A DNA stretch of 29,121 nucleotides, taken from the IMG/VR virus record IMGVR_UViG_3300046009_013966, positions 1-29,121 of that record, one strand, 5' to 3'. The position numbers and the translations under genes were made by a program. Below the pieces are notes generated by a model. That model ran no database searches and had not been told where the DNA came from. It saw only the letters and a list, made by a program, of their open reading frames with translations. This document shows, one piece after another, positions 7,661-15,180 of this stretch (position 1 is its first letter; every line of letters begins with the position of its first letter). The DNA comes from a virus.

Positions 7661-9633
7661 TGAGCACAGCCAACGTAATCTATAATTTCCAAGGACACGA
7701 AGATCTTTTCAGATCAGATCTCTTTGCCCAGATTAATAATCTACCCCCTAATCTGTCTTCTGGTCACTTGTATAATCCTACGTCAGCAGATTTGGTGGAT
7801 GGCAAACGTGAATATATTGTTATTGCGCACGATGGATGCCTAGAATCTCTTGAACAGGATCTAGAACTTGATACTACAGCCAACAACGAAGTTGATGGCA
7901 ACATTGTACCTGATAGGCCTGTAGAAGTTGCTAATCGCAGAATCACATCAGATATTCAAACACATTACTGGCTAACCGATCAAGAAGCTGCAAATCTTCA
8001 GTCTGATCCTAGAGTCCGATTTATTCATCCCACCATTGAACATGATACTGGTCTAGCTCTAACCCAGTTTGGTTTGGACTATCAGCCGTATTATTCATTT
8101 CAAAGCAGATACAATGTAATTCGCCAATCGATAAACTTTCCTGGCGGAGCTCGTAATTGGGCCCTGCACCTATGCGGTAATGGCAATGTTGATTATGGTT
8201 CTGGTCTTACTAGTCCGTCTGATGATCGCACCTATCGTTACATATTGGATGGCGATGGTGTGGATGTGGTCATATCTGACGGTGGTCTTGATCCAGCGCA
8301 CATGGAATGGTTGGATCCAACAGGTAGGGTTAGTAGATTCCAACGAGTTAACTGGTATACCCTTGCTGGCATCAGTGGAGCACAGGCTACAGCCCTACAG
8401 GCCAACATCAACAACGGTACATTTTACCAATCCGATGATGGTGGCCATGGCATGCACGTTGCCAGCATAACTGCAGGCAGAGTGTTTGGTTGGGCCAAAC
8501 GGGCCAACATCTACAACATGAAATTTTTTGGCTTTGGCGCCATTGGTGTTGATGAAGGCCTAGATCTCATAAGACTCTGGCACAAAAATAAACCCATAGA
8601 TCCCAAAACCGGACAAAAAAGACCCACCATAGTCAATGGAAGTTGGGGGGTATCTAGATTTGTTGCCATACCTAAGCAAAAGGGGTTTGAACATCCAAGT
8701 TTTTTCCCGGGTTCCGGTAATAAAGTTTACAGTGGTGTTGCCGCAGCCAACATTACCTACAGAGGTACTAATATTGGTACAGTCAATGTATTCGATGATG
8801 TTGCCAATACTGGCCTTAACGGAACCACAAGATTAGATAATTTTGATGCGGGCTCAAATTCTTCGGGAGTTCCTATAACAATTAGATTTTTTGGCTTCAA
8901 TGGACAAGTTGGCTCTTGGGATACTTCAGCTGAATCAATGATCAAAGAGGGCGTAATCTTTGTACACGCCGCAGGTAACGATCATCATAAACTAGATGTT
9001 CCAGGTGGTCCTGACTATAACAATCAAATTTCAGTTTGGTATACCCCAATATCTTTTCTTCCCCCAATTTTTCAACAATCTTATTATTATCATAGACCAA
9101 GTAGCCCTGACCTTGGTAACGTCATACACGTGGGCAGTGTTAACAGCATATGTTCCCAAAAACCCAATATTTTAGAAAGCTCACCATTCAGTGCCTGGGG
9201 ACCAGGAGTAACTGTCTGGGCGCCTGGCTCGGCAATTGTAGCTGCTTATTCTGCCAAGTACGGTAATCTGCCGGCTAATGATGATTTTGTCTATAAAAAT
9301 CCCACGACCGGAGCATCAGTCGCTGGCAACGCAATGGTAGCCTTGTCTGGTACCAGCATGGCTGCTCCACAGGTAACTGGGTTTTTGGCCCTATATCTGC
9401 AAGCCAACCCCGCAGCCAACCAGTTGGCCTGTTTGCAATGGTTACAAAATGTAGGCAGCAACAGCAACTTACTGTATACAGGCAATGTTGATGATTATGC
9501 CAATGCCTACATAGTTGGTAATTCTGGTAAATTCATGTATACACCTTGGAAAACAGGCGTTGCTACGCAGTCTACGCAAGACAACATAGAGGGTAGTTTG
9601 GTTCTAGAGAATTTAACCATCAACACCATCTGA
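7660..9633 (+). CDS. Subtilisin-like (S8) serine protease, probable virion-associated
   Basis: 657 aa from the ATG that overlaps the preceding stop (TAATG); an ATG 18 bases earlier lies inside the fibre gene and is less likely. The catalytic set of S8 peptidases is complete: Asp207 (VVISDGGLD), His263 (GGHGMHVASITAG), oxyanion Asn440 (HAAGND) and Ser566 (LSGTSMAAP). The Asp-His and His-Asn spacings are larger than in subtilisin BPN', so there are insertions. No signal peptide or membrane segment is seen. Residues 1-200 may act as an attachment domain or propeptide. Placement between fibre genes under a late promoter suggests a virion enzyme that cuts host surface proteins or processes phage proteins, but this is inference. 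It is very unlikely to be host DNA, since it is fused into the operon by overlapping codons. Confidence 0.92.
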   Translation: MSTANVIYNFQGHEDLFRSDLFAQINNLPPNLSSGHLYNPTSADLVDGKREYIVIAHDGCLESLEQDLELDTTANNEVDGNIVPDRPVEVANRRITSDIQTHYWLTDQEAANLQSDPRVRFIHPTIEHDTGLALTQFGLDYQPYYSFQSRYNVIRQSINFPGGARNWALHLCGNGNVDYGSGLTSPSDDRTYRYILDGDGVDVVISDGGLDPAHMEWLDPTGRVSRFQRVNWYTLAGISGAQATALQANINNGTFYQSDDGGHGMHVASITAGRVFGWAKRANIYNMKFFGFGAIGVDEGLDLIRLWHKNKPIDPKTGQKRPTIVNGSWGVSRFVAIPKQKGFEHPSFFPGSGNKVYSGVAAANITYRGTNIGTVNVFDDVANTGLNGTTRLDNFDAGSNSSGVPITIRFFGFNGQVGSWDTSAESMIKEGVIFVHAAGNDHHKLDVPGGPDYNNQISVWYTPISFLPPIFQQSYYYHRPSSPDLGNVIHVGSVNSICSQKPNILESSPFSAWGPGVTVWAPGSAIVAAYSAKYGNLPANDDFVYKNPTTGASVAGNAMVALSGTSMAAPQVTGFLALYLQANPAANQLACLQWLQNVGSNSNLLYTGNVDDYANAYIVGNSGKFMYTPWKTGVATQSTQDNIEGSLVLENLTINTI

Positions 9634-9639
9634 CCAAAA

Positions 9640-9657
9640 AATAAATACGGATAAATA
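9640..9657 (+). promoter_or_regulatory. Two overlapping-phase late promoter motifs (AATAAATA, GATAAATA)
   Basis: AATAAATA at 9640-9647 and GATAAATA at 9650-9657 both fit the T4-type late -10 element. The second lies 32 bases before the ATG at 9690, almost the same spacing as the motif before the large fibre gene at 20604. The 56-base gap also holds a GAGGAAA ribosome site just before the ATG. Confidence 0.6.
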
Positions 9658-9689
9658 AACGTATAACTAATTTCTGACGAGGAAATAAC

Positions 9690-10733
9690 ATGTCCAATTT
9701 TGTTGCAAAAACCAGAGCCCTCATGGAGCAGATGTCTGAGGCTCAGGACAAGCCTGTAGACAAAGCGCATTTTTGTGCTACGCACGTCGAACATCTGCTT
9801 TTTGGTCCAGGGACCTGCATTAGCGAAGCTCATGCCGAGCCCGATGACAATGGACATGTCGCCTGGTACACTGTTCAGTTTACCGATGGTGTGCGTAAAA
9901 TTGACACCAAGGATCTAAAGGTTACCGAAGGCAAGAGCCACATGCACAAGAAGCCCATGAAGGAAGCAGAGGTTGCCGAAGCCAACATTAAACATCCCAA
10001 TCAGCAGAAGCTCGATGTACATGAGCCCGAAAAGGATGAGCTAACAGCCAAGGACTTCGAAATGTTCCGCAAGGGCAAGAAAGTCGAAAAGACTGTTGAC
10101 ACAGAAAAAGAAGAACAGAAGATGACCAACGAAGCTCAGACAAGTGCTGCTGCTAGATACACCAAAGCTAAAATGAGTCATCAGGCATCAACCACCATGA
10201 AACACATAGCCAATCCGACAGCAGGCGAAACTAAAGCTGCCAAGGACATCAAGCCTGGCATAGCTGGTTATCGTGACCGTATTGCTATGCTTAAAAGTGC
10301 CCAAGCAAGAGGTGCTTTGAAAGCAGAAGAAGTCGAAACGGAAAATTTCGAATTGATTGATATTACTACAACCTATGAAATGACTGAACATGTTGCTATA
10401 CCTAAAAATCCATCCTTTGAGAATTATTTGGATGCTGTAAGTTTTCTAATTAACAATGACAGCGAAGAAATTCAGAAAGAAATAATTTCATTGGCTCAAG
10501 AAGCATTTGCCAACAAAGAAATTGATGTCCTTATCAAAGCCGAATTGCAGGCCATGAACGAAGCAGGCGCCATCAAGATGCCAACAGCAACAGGCATGCG
10601 CGTCATGGGCACACGTTACGGAAATAGTGCTGAGGCTGAACGTAATAGTACCAAGAAGTTCATAGACACAATGAAAGGCCCTAGCTCTGCGGCTATGGCT
10701 AAATTGGAAAAACCAGCCAAAGCCAAGAAATAA
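9690..10733 (+). CDS. Modular head-type structural or scaffold-like protein
   Basis: 347 aa, Lys/Glu/Ala-rich and mostly helical. It contains a segment (ANIKHPNQQKLDVHEPEKDE, residues 98-117, then LTAKDFEMFRKGKK) that I recognise from head-associated proteins of marine T4-like phages. The C-terminal part (GMRVMGTRYGNSAEAERN, MKGPSSAAM) is also shared with such proteins. Several [MIV]-x-E|A sites occur (MSE-A at 15-17, ISE-A at 44-46, VAE-A at 95-97), as in the 719-aa protein. A late promoter and a strong ribosome site precede it. A capsid or prohead-core role is likely. It could equally be another multi-module internal protein; the evidence does not separate these. Confidence 0.7.
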   Translation: MSNFVAKTRALMEQMSEAQDKPVDKAHFCATHVEHLLFGPGTCISEAHAEPDDNGHVAWYTVQFTDGVRKIDTKDLKVTEGKSHMHKKPMKEAEVAEANIKHPNQQKLDVHEPEKDELTAKDFEMFRKGKKVEKTVDTEKEEQKMTNEAQTSAAARYTKAKMSHQASTTMKHIANPTAGETKAAKDIKPGIAGYRDRIAMLKSAQARGALKAEEVETENFELIDITTTYEMTEHVAIPKNPSFENYLDAVSFLINNDSEEIQKEIISLAQEAFANKEIDVLIKAELQAMNEAGAIKMPTATGMRVMGTRYGNSAEAERNSTKKFIDTMKGPSSAAMAKLEKPAKAKK

Positions 10734-10749
10734 TCAAGGGGAAACCAAA

Positions 10750-11616
10750 ATGTCTCTATGGGGAATTTACGACGATAAGACCAGTGCCGGTACAGTCAAT
10801 GTATGGGCCAACGGTCAGGTAGTAGGATCTAGCACATTCTTTGCTGATCCTACAGTTGCCAAGGTAGGCGACTACATTACCATTGATGCAACAGGTCAGA
10901 ATCTGTTGATCACTGAGATTACCAGCAACACCATTGCCACGGTGATAGCCGGTACAGCCGGTGAAAGTGTAGTTAATGTTAATGCTGGTGCTGCTTTTGC
11001 TCTCAGCGAAAAACCCAAGTATGTTAGCTATTATAGCATAGGCAGTACTGTGGGTCAGGGAGCTGCCAATGTATATGGTGTTAGCAACGTCGAAATAGCA
11101 GCCAACAGCCACAATGCTGGCATTCAGCATGCTGGTTGGGTAAAAAGACTGGAAAGCGCAGGTCCTGGCGGTGTAGGTACACGTGTCCGCTACGAAACAC
11201 TGGTGGCTACTCGTCGTATCAATGGCGATGCTCTTGACGACAGCATTCTTCTTGACTTCTATGCTGCCATTACCACACAGCCTAGTGCTACAACAGCCAA
11301 CCTCATTGCCAATGCCAATCTACAGCCAACCTTTACGGTGGTCAACAGTGTAGCTCCAGCGACTGGCAACATTGGTTATTACTGGCAGATTAGTACCGAT
11401 AATGGTGCTAACTGGGCAAACATCAGCAATGCTACAGCATATGCTGGTTTCTCAAGCAGCGGTCTTGGCAACACATCGTCAACACTCACTGTATTACAAC
11501 CGCTGGGCAAAGACACTTATGAATATCGTGTCAAGATCTTTGCGGGCGATGGTTATGCATCAACTGGATTCAATGAAATAACCAGTACCAATGTCATTCT
11601 GACCATCATCCAGTAA
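10750..11616 (+). CDS. Virion structural protein with C-terminal Ig-like domain
   Basis: 288 aa. The start MSLWGIYDD, the Ala/Gly/Val-rich beta pattern and the segment HAGWVKRLESAGPGG with RVRYETLVA around residues 127-152 match a conserved structural protein of T4-like marine phages as I recall it. Residues about 180-288 (TQPSATTANL, GYYWQISTDNGANW, YEYRVKIFAGDG) look like an Ig-like fold, which is common on phage capsid and tail surfaces where it binds sugars or host material weakly. A ribosome site (AAGGGGA) lies just upstream, and the gene follows the modular head protein after 16 bases, so it is probably in the same late operon. Confidence 0.75.
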   Translation: MSLWGIYDDKTSAGTVNVWANGQVVGSSTFFADPTVAKVGDYITIDATGQNLLITEITSNTIATVIAGTAGESVVNVNAGAAFALSEKPKYVSYYSIGSTVGQGAANVYGVSNVEIAANSHNAGIQHAGWVKRLESAGPGGVGTRVRYETLVATRRINGDALDDSILLDFYAAITTQPSATTANLIANANLQPTFTVVNSVAPATGNIGYYWQISTDNGANWANISNATAYAGFSSSGLGNTSSTLTVLQPLGKDTYEYRVKIFAGDGYASTGFNEITSTNVILTIIQ

Positions 11617-11650
11617 TTGATGTTTAAATTTTCTACGCTAGGAGTATATA

Positions 11651-12358
11651 ATGGCCGATAGTAAGGTAAGTCAGCTAGCACCGGCTACACAGGCCGCAGC
11701 AGCTGACCTCATGTATTTGGTACAATCCAATACCAGTAAACGACTTACCGTTGGTAATTTGTTTAGCAATGTTGCTGTGGACCTAGTGCCAACTGTGAAC
11801 AATGCCAACAACATAGGTTCGGCTTCGTTCCGTTGGCGCCAGGTTTTTGCAGCCAATCTCAACATATCTACATCGGCCAGCATAGCCAATGCCAATCTTA
11901 CAGGATTTGCCACTACCATTAGCAGCAATGTATTGCCTGCTGCTACTGGTGTATGGAGTTTGGGCAACACTGATTATAGATTTAGATCCATCTGGTTAAC
12001 GGGCAGCAGTTCCATCTACCTGGGCAGCAATACAGCCATTAGGTCTGATGATGAAGGTAATGTAACCATCAGCATGGGACAGAATACCCTGTTTGCCAAT
12101 GCCGATGGTTCAGTGAAGGTGGGTACATTCAGCATCAAACCTACCAATACAGCCAACGGTAGTCCAGTGCGTCCGTTGGTGTTTACCAATGCCGAACTAG
12201 ACATTTCCAATTTGCCCAACATAGCCAACGTTGACTTTGGTCGAGGGCCCAGCACCGTAGGAATGGGTCCGCTGGTAGGTGACCTAGCCTTCAATTTGAC
12301 CACCAGTAAGCTCATGATCTATCTAGGAAACGTACTTGGTTTTGCCAATGTAGCATAA
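11651..12358 (+). CDS. Tail-fibre/adhesin-like structural protein, third paralogue
   Basis: 235 aa with the same plan as the genes at 6600 and 7130: N-terminal VSQLAPATQAAAADLMYLVQ with SKRLTVGNL, then two RWRQVFAAN / RFRSIWLTG modules instead of one, and a C-terminus ending GDLAFNLTTSKLMIYL. The extra module explains its greater length. An AGGAG ribosome site precedes the ATG. Separation from the tandem pair by the subtilase and two head-type genes suggests older duplication or shuffling. A beta-rich virion surface protein is likely; its partner is unknown. The stop codon overlaps the next ATG by one base. Confidence 0.72.
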   Translation: MADSKVSQLAPATQAAAADLMYLVQSNTSKRLTVGNLFSNVAVDLVPTVNNANNIGSASFRWRQVFAANLNISTSASIANANLTGFATTISSNVLPAATGVWSLGNTDYRFRSIWLTGSSSIYLGSNTAIRSDDEGNVTISMGQNTLFANADGSVKVGTFSIKPTNTANGSPVRPLVFTNAELDISNLPNIANVDFGRGPSTVGMGPLVGDLAFNLTTSKLMIYLGNVLGFANVA

Positions 12359-12747
12359 TGAATGTCATAGAATTGAATGATGAAACCTTTATCATGTATG
12401 CCATTAAAAATTATGATAACCCAAACTGTACAGGACTCACAGAATTTCATGATGACGTACAGAGATTTAAATATCTAAAAAGATTGTTTCGCAAGGCCAA
12501 TCGCGGTGAGCTCAAAGAAAGACTCATACTAAATCATCTGGTTGTCCTTTATAATTTGTTTGGTGCAGAAGCTGCGACACGCATGCTGTTCTACAAGATA
12601 GACAACATTGATTGGCCGCAGCTTAAAACCTTCTTGGTGTTTTTGAACTTCATGCCTGAAAATTTAGTTTTGGCTGATGGGTCAAACATGCCCAGTGCAG
12701 ACATAGCTCTTGTACCTGCACTCATAGATGTGCTAAGGAAAATTTAA
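12358..12747 (+). CDS. Conserved T4-like phage hypothetical protein A
   Basis: 129 aa, a compact helical protein. Residues about 35-85 (RFKYLKRLFRKANRGELKER, LILNHLVVLYNLFGAEAATR, MLFYKID) match a hypothetical protein conserved, to my recollection, across marine T4-like phages, where it also sits directly before a protein like the next one here. The C-terminal half is rich in hydrophobic residues but has no convincing membrane segment. TAATG overlaps link it to both neighbours. Conservation of the pair suggests a joint morphogenesis role, perhaps in virion assembly; no function is known to me. Confidence 0.75.
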   Translation: MNVIELNDETFIMYAIKNYDNPNCTGLTEFHDDVQRFKYLKRLFRKANRGELKERLILNHLVVLYNLFGAEAATRMLFYKIDNIDWPQLKTFLVFLNFMPENLVLADGSNMPSADIALVPALIDVLRKI

Positions 12748-13268
12748 TGGGACGTTTTGTAGACAACATCATAGCTTTTAGAATACTGCGTCTGCTTACC
12801 ACGCCCTTTGAAGAAACCGATGCATTCAAGCAGGGCATCATAGATGCTAAAGGGCGTGAACTTAAACGCATGCGTGATCTGCATACCGATGCCGAGCTCG
12901 AAGCCTATACCCTATTGCATAGACTGGTGTTTAGACTCAAAAAAATCATTGAAAAAGTACCCATTGACAATAAAAAGATCGTTAGTTATGCTGCAGCCAT
13001 AGCGTTAATTCGCGAACATCTGGACAACAATGTCGAGCCTGCTGATCTAGAAGCCAGATTTGTTGTCAAAATGCGTTCCGAACTTACCGAAGAAATAAAC
13101 TGGGTAAACGACAATCTAAATAAAGGTAGCTTGTTTACCTTCAAACAGTTCCGAGAAGATGCACCAGCTAACAATTCCATGGCTACTGGTGGCATAGCAA
13201 GACCCGAAGGCAAACCCTTGTTTGGTAAAATGACTCGCAGGAGCAATGTAAATGTTAAAGTGGTTTAA
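12747..13268 (+). CDS. Conserved T4-like phage hypothetical protein B
   Basis: 173 aa, beginning MGRFVDNIIAFRILRLLTTP, with a highly helical body (ETDAFKQGIIDAKGRELK, LHRLVFRLKKIIEKVP). This N-terminus is a hallmark of a protein that I recall directly following hypothetical protein A in related phages. The last 45 residues are different in character: FKQFREDAP followed by a Gly/Asn/Pro-rich tail ending in basic residues. No enzymatic motif, signal or membrane segment. It overlaps the next gene by 17 bases. Function unknown; part of the late structural cluster by position. Confidence 0.75.
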   Translation: MGRFVDNIIAFRILRLLTTPFEETDAFKQGIIDAKGRELKRMRDLHTDAELEAYTLLHRLVFRLKKIIEKVPIDNKKIVSYAAAIALIREHLDNNVEPADLEARFVVKMRSELTEEINWVNDNLNKGSLFTFKQFREDAPANNSMATGGIARPEGKPLFGKMTRRSNVNVKVV

Positions 13269-13512
13269 GACGTTATTTTTTGGACCCGAACCACGCCCGG
13301 TTACGGAGCCCGTCACACCCATGCCCCCGCCAGTGCCTGCACCTGTCATAGAGGAGCCCATGGTTACTGCTGCACCCGCAGAAACCAAAGCTCAACCCAA
13401 ACCTGCAACACGGACCAAAACCACAGCAGTCAAGGCCAAGGCCAAACCGCAGCCTAAAAAGACTGAAACAAAACACTCTACCACTCGTGGCCGACCCAAG
13501 AAAAATGGATGA
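13252..13512 (+). CDS. Pro/Ala/Lys-rich protein with AT-hook-like tail
   Basis: 86 aa. A short hydrophobic start (MLKWFKTLFFGPEP) is followed by a Pro-rich acidic-to-neutral stretch (residues about 14-45), an Ala/Lys/Thr-rich basic stretch (45-75) and RGRPKK at 79-84. That last motif resembles the AT-hook core G-R-P, which binds the minor groove of AT-rich DNA. Low complexity means homology is hard to judge. An AGGAG site eight bases before the ATG supports translation even though the gene overlaps its upstream neighbour by 17 bases. A DNA-associated or linker role is possible; no function is established. Confidence 0.6.
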   Translation: MLKWFKTLFFGPEPRPVTEPVTPMPPPVPAPVIEEPMVTAAPAETKAQPKPATRTKTTAVKAKAKPQPKKTETKHSTTRGRPKKNG

Positions 13513-13831
13513 AGCCTCTAGGATAGCCAAATTGGAAGCTCAAGTAGACGCCATCAAAGAAGACGTAAGTGAGCTTAAATCCGATGTACGTGACCTCCAT
13601 TCCCGTATTACTACGGGCAATAGAGAAATCATGGAAAAGATTGACTCAAAATTCGATACCTTGACCAGCTCTGAAAAATCTGCTCATGTAGAAATGATGC
13701 AGAGCGTTGACACTCTAAGTGAACGAGTCAACGTCCTGGAGCGCTGGCGCTGGATGATTGTTGGTGCTTCCATAGTAGCTGGCTATGTAGTTGGTCAAAT
13801 AGACATCAAAGCATTATTAAATCTGCACTAG
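13505..13831 (+). CDS. Coiled-coil protein with C-terminal membrane segment, holin-like (XhlA type)
   Basis: 108 aa from the ATG overlapping the previous stop; an in-frame GTG at 13487 is the alternative start. Residues 5-80 form heptad-rich helices (IAKLEAQVDAIKEDVSELK, LSERVNVLERW), followed by one hydrophobic segment at about 82-98 (RWMIVGASIVAGYVVGQ) and a short tail. This plan recalls XhlA-type proteins, small membrane proteins encoded next to holins in some phages. The spanin-like genes lie 2.4 kb downstream, which makes a lysis role plausible, but a simple membrane-anchored structural accessory cannot be excluded. It is the last gene before the promoter of the primase operon. Confidence 0.6.
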   Translation: MDEASRIAKLEAQVDAIKEDVSELKSDVRDLHSRITTGNREIMEKIDSKFDTLTSSEKSAHVEMMQSVDTLSERVNVLERWRWMIVGASIVAGYVVGQIDIKALLNLH

Positions 13832-13834
13832 GCA

Positions 13835-13863
13835 TTGACCCCTAGCCTCTAAGACTCTATAAT
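13835..13863 (+). promoter_or_regulatory. Sigma-70 promoter of the primase operon
   Basis: TTGACC at 13835-13840 and a perfect TATAAT at 13858-13863 are separated by exactly 17 bases. Transcription would start near 13870, 13 bases before the primase ATG, which has a GGAGG ribosome site at 13872-13876. This is the expected form of a host-polymerase early or middle promoter. Confidence 0.8.
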
Positions 13864-13871
13864 TAGAGTCT
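13852..13871. repeat. Inverted repeat spanning the -10 box
   Basis: AGACTCTA and TAGAGTCT form perfect 8-base arms around TAAT, and the whole element covers the -10 box and the predicted start site. This is the usual position for a repressor operator. It is not followed by a T run, so a terminator is less likely. Confidence 0.65.
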
Positions 13872-13882
13872 GGAGGATCATA

Positions 13883-14905
13883 ATGTCGTTATACGTTGAT
13901 ATCAAATACCTAAGACTCATCAGCCACAGACTTGATAAATTCAAACAAAAGTCTGAGGACAAATTCAACTGCCGTTGTCCTATCTGCGGCGACAGTCAGG
14001 TCAAAACCAACAAGGCTCGTGGATACTTCTACCCCAGCCCCAACAGAAACGATCTCCAGTACAAGTGCCACAACTGCGGCGTAAGCATGATGTTCGGTAC
14101 CTTTCTCAAGCAACTGGACAGCAATCAATACGGCGACTATGTTGTAGAAAATTTTGGCGAACGACCCAAACGCAGCAATGCAACGGTCAAGTTGGAATAC
14201 AGTCGGCCCATGCCCGAAGTTCAAACCACAACCAAAAGAAATCTTCTGGATGAACTGCTGCCCAGACTCAGCGCCCTGCCCACAGACAACGAAGCCGTAG
14301 TGTTCTGCAAAAGCCGCCACATACCCGAACATTGTTTTGACTACTTGTACTTTGTAGACGATGTGCGCAAGATAGAACAGCTGAGCGACAAGTATACCAA
14401 TAAATTACAGACCTCAGAGCCCAGATTGGTGCTGCCTTTCTACGATCATCGACTTCAACTAAGCGGCATAACCTGCAGAGCACTCAGAGGCGAAGCTCTC
14501 CGATATCTAACCATCAAGATCAAAGACAATGTTCCCTTGATCTTTGGCCTGGATCGCGTAAATGTCCGTAAACCCATTTTGGTGGTCGAAGGTCCCATAG
14601 ACAGCCTGTTCTTGGACAACTGCATAGCCGTTGGCGGAACAGCCTTTGGCAAGATTCATGAACTTGGTCTGCCCGATGTCACGGTTATCTTTGACAACCA
14701 GCCACGCAACCGTGAACTCACCAAGCTCATGTCAGCCATCATAGATAGCAATACCAAAGTGGTTGTGTGGCCACAAAAATACGAAGCCCACAAAGACATC
14801 AACGACATGGTGCTGGCCGGCATTGATGTACGTGCCATTGTCAGGCATCATACCTATCAGGGGCTCGAAGCTCGTTTAAAATTTACAGCGTGGAAAAGAT
14901 GCTAG
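13883..14905 (+). CDS. 61: DNA primase, T4 gp61 family
   Basis: 340 aa. The N-terminal zinc ribbon is clear: C32-x2-C35 (CRCPICGDSQ, with another Cys at 30) and C62-x2-C65 (YKCHNCG), with the conserved NKARGYFY between them, as in T4 gp61. A Toprim-like core follows with E236 (VVEGPIDS), D240 and D271 (VIFDN). This enzyme makes the short RNA primers for lagging-strand synthesis and works with a gp41-type helicase, which is not in this window. Length is as expected for gp61. It is the first gene after a sigma-70 promoter, consistent with early or middle expression of replication and nucleotide genes. The stop lies inside the start of the following MazG-like gene. Confidence 0.9.
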   Translation: MSLYVDIKYLRLISHRLDKFKQKSEDKFNCRCPICGDSQVKTNKARGYFYPSPNRNDLQYKCHNCGVSMMFGTFLKQLDSNQYGDYVVENFGERPKRSNATVKLEYSRPMPEVQTTTKRNLLDELLPRLSALPTDNEAVVFCKSRHIPEHCFDYLYFVDDVRKIEQLSDKYTNKLQTSEPRLVLPFYDHRLQLSGITCRALRGEALRYLTIKIKDNVPLIFGLDRVNVRKPILVVEGPIDSLFLDNCIAVGGTAFGKIHELGLPDVTVIFDNQPRNRELTKLMSAIIDSNTKVVVWPQKYEAHKDINDMVLAGIDVRAIVRHHTYQGLEARLKFTAWKRC

Positions 14906-15180
14906 ACGAAAAACAACGTGAAACACTACTAATCATGCAAGAAGAATGTGCAGAAGTTATTCAGGCAGTCAGTAAGATTTTTAGATTTGGTCCTGAAAAT
15001 TTCAAGCCCGGTAAACCTCTGACCAATACAGAACATCTGGAAACTGAGCTAGGTGATCTTTTATGCATGATAGAAATTTTATATGATCAGGGCATGATCA
15101 AAGCCGAAGCCATAGAACAGGCCATGCAGAACAAACGCGAAAAACTTAAAATTTACAGCAGGATTTATCATGAAAGTTAA
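14899..15180 (+). CDS. MazG-like NTP pyrophosphohydrolase 1
   Basis: 93 aa from the ATG at 14899 (a GTG nine bases upstream is possible). It has the MazG-superfamily metal site: E15-E16-x2-E19 (EECAEVIQ) and E50-x2-D53 (ETELGDLL). Such all-alpha enzymes hydrolyse (d)NTPs or related nucleotides to monophosphates, and phage versions may adjust nucleotide or alarmone pools. The gene overlaps the primase end by seven bases and the ThyX start by 11, so it belongs to the replication/dNTP operon. The substrate cannot be inferred. It differs clearly from the second NTP-PPase at 15864. Confidence 0.82.
   Translation: MLDEKQRETLLIMQEECAEVIQAVSKIFRFGPENFKPGKPLTNTEHLETELGDLLCMIEILYDQGMIKAEAIEQAMQNKREKLKIYSRIYHES

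Noticed and set aside
7933-8060. Possible signal peptide or propeptide cleavage site in the subtilase N-terminal region
   Set aside because: No hydrophobic signal stretch or clear cleavage motif is visible, so only an unassigned N-terminal region is stated.
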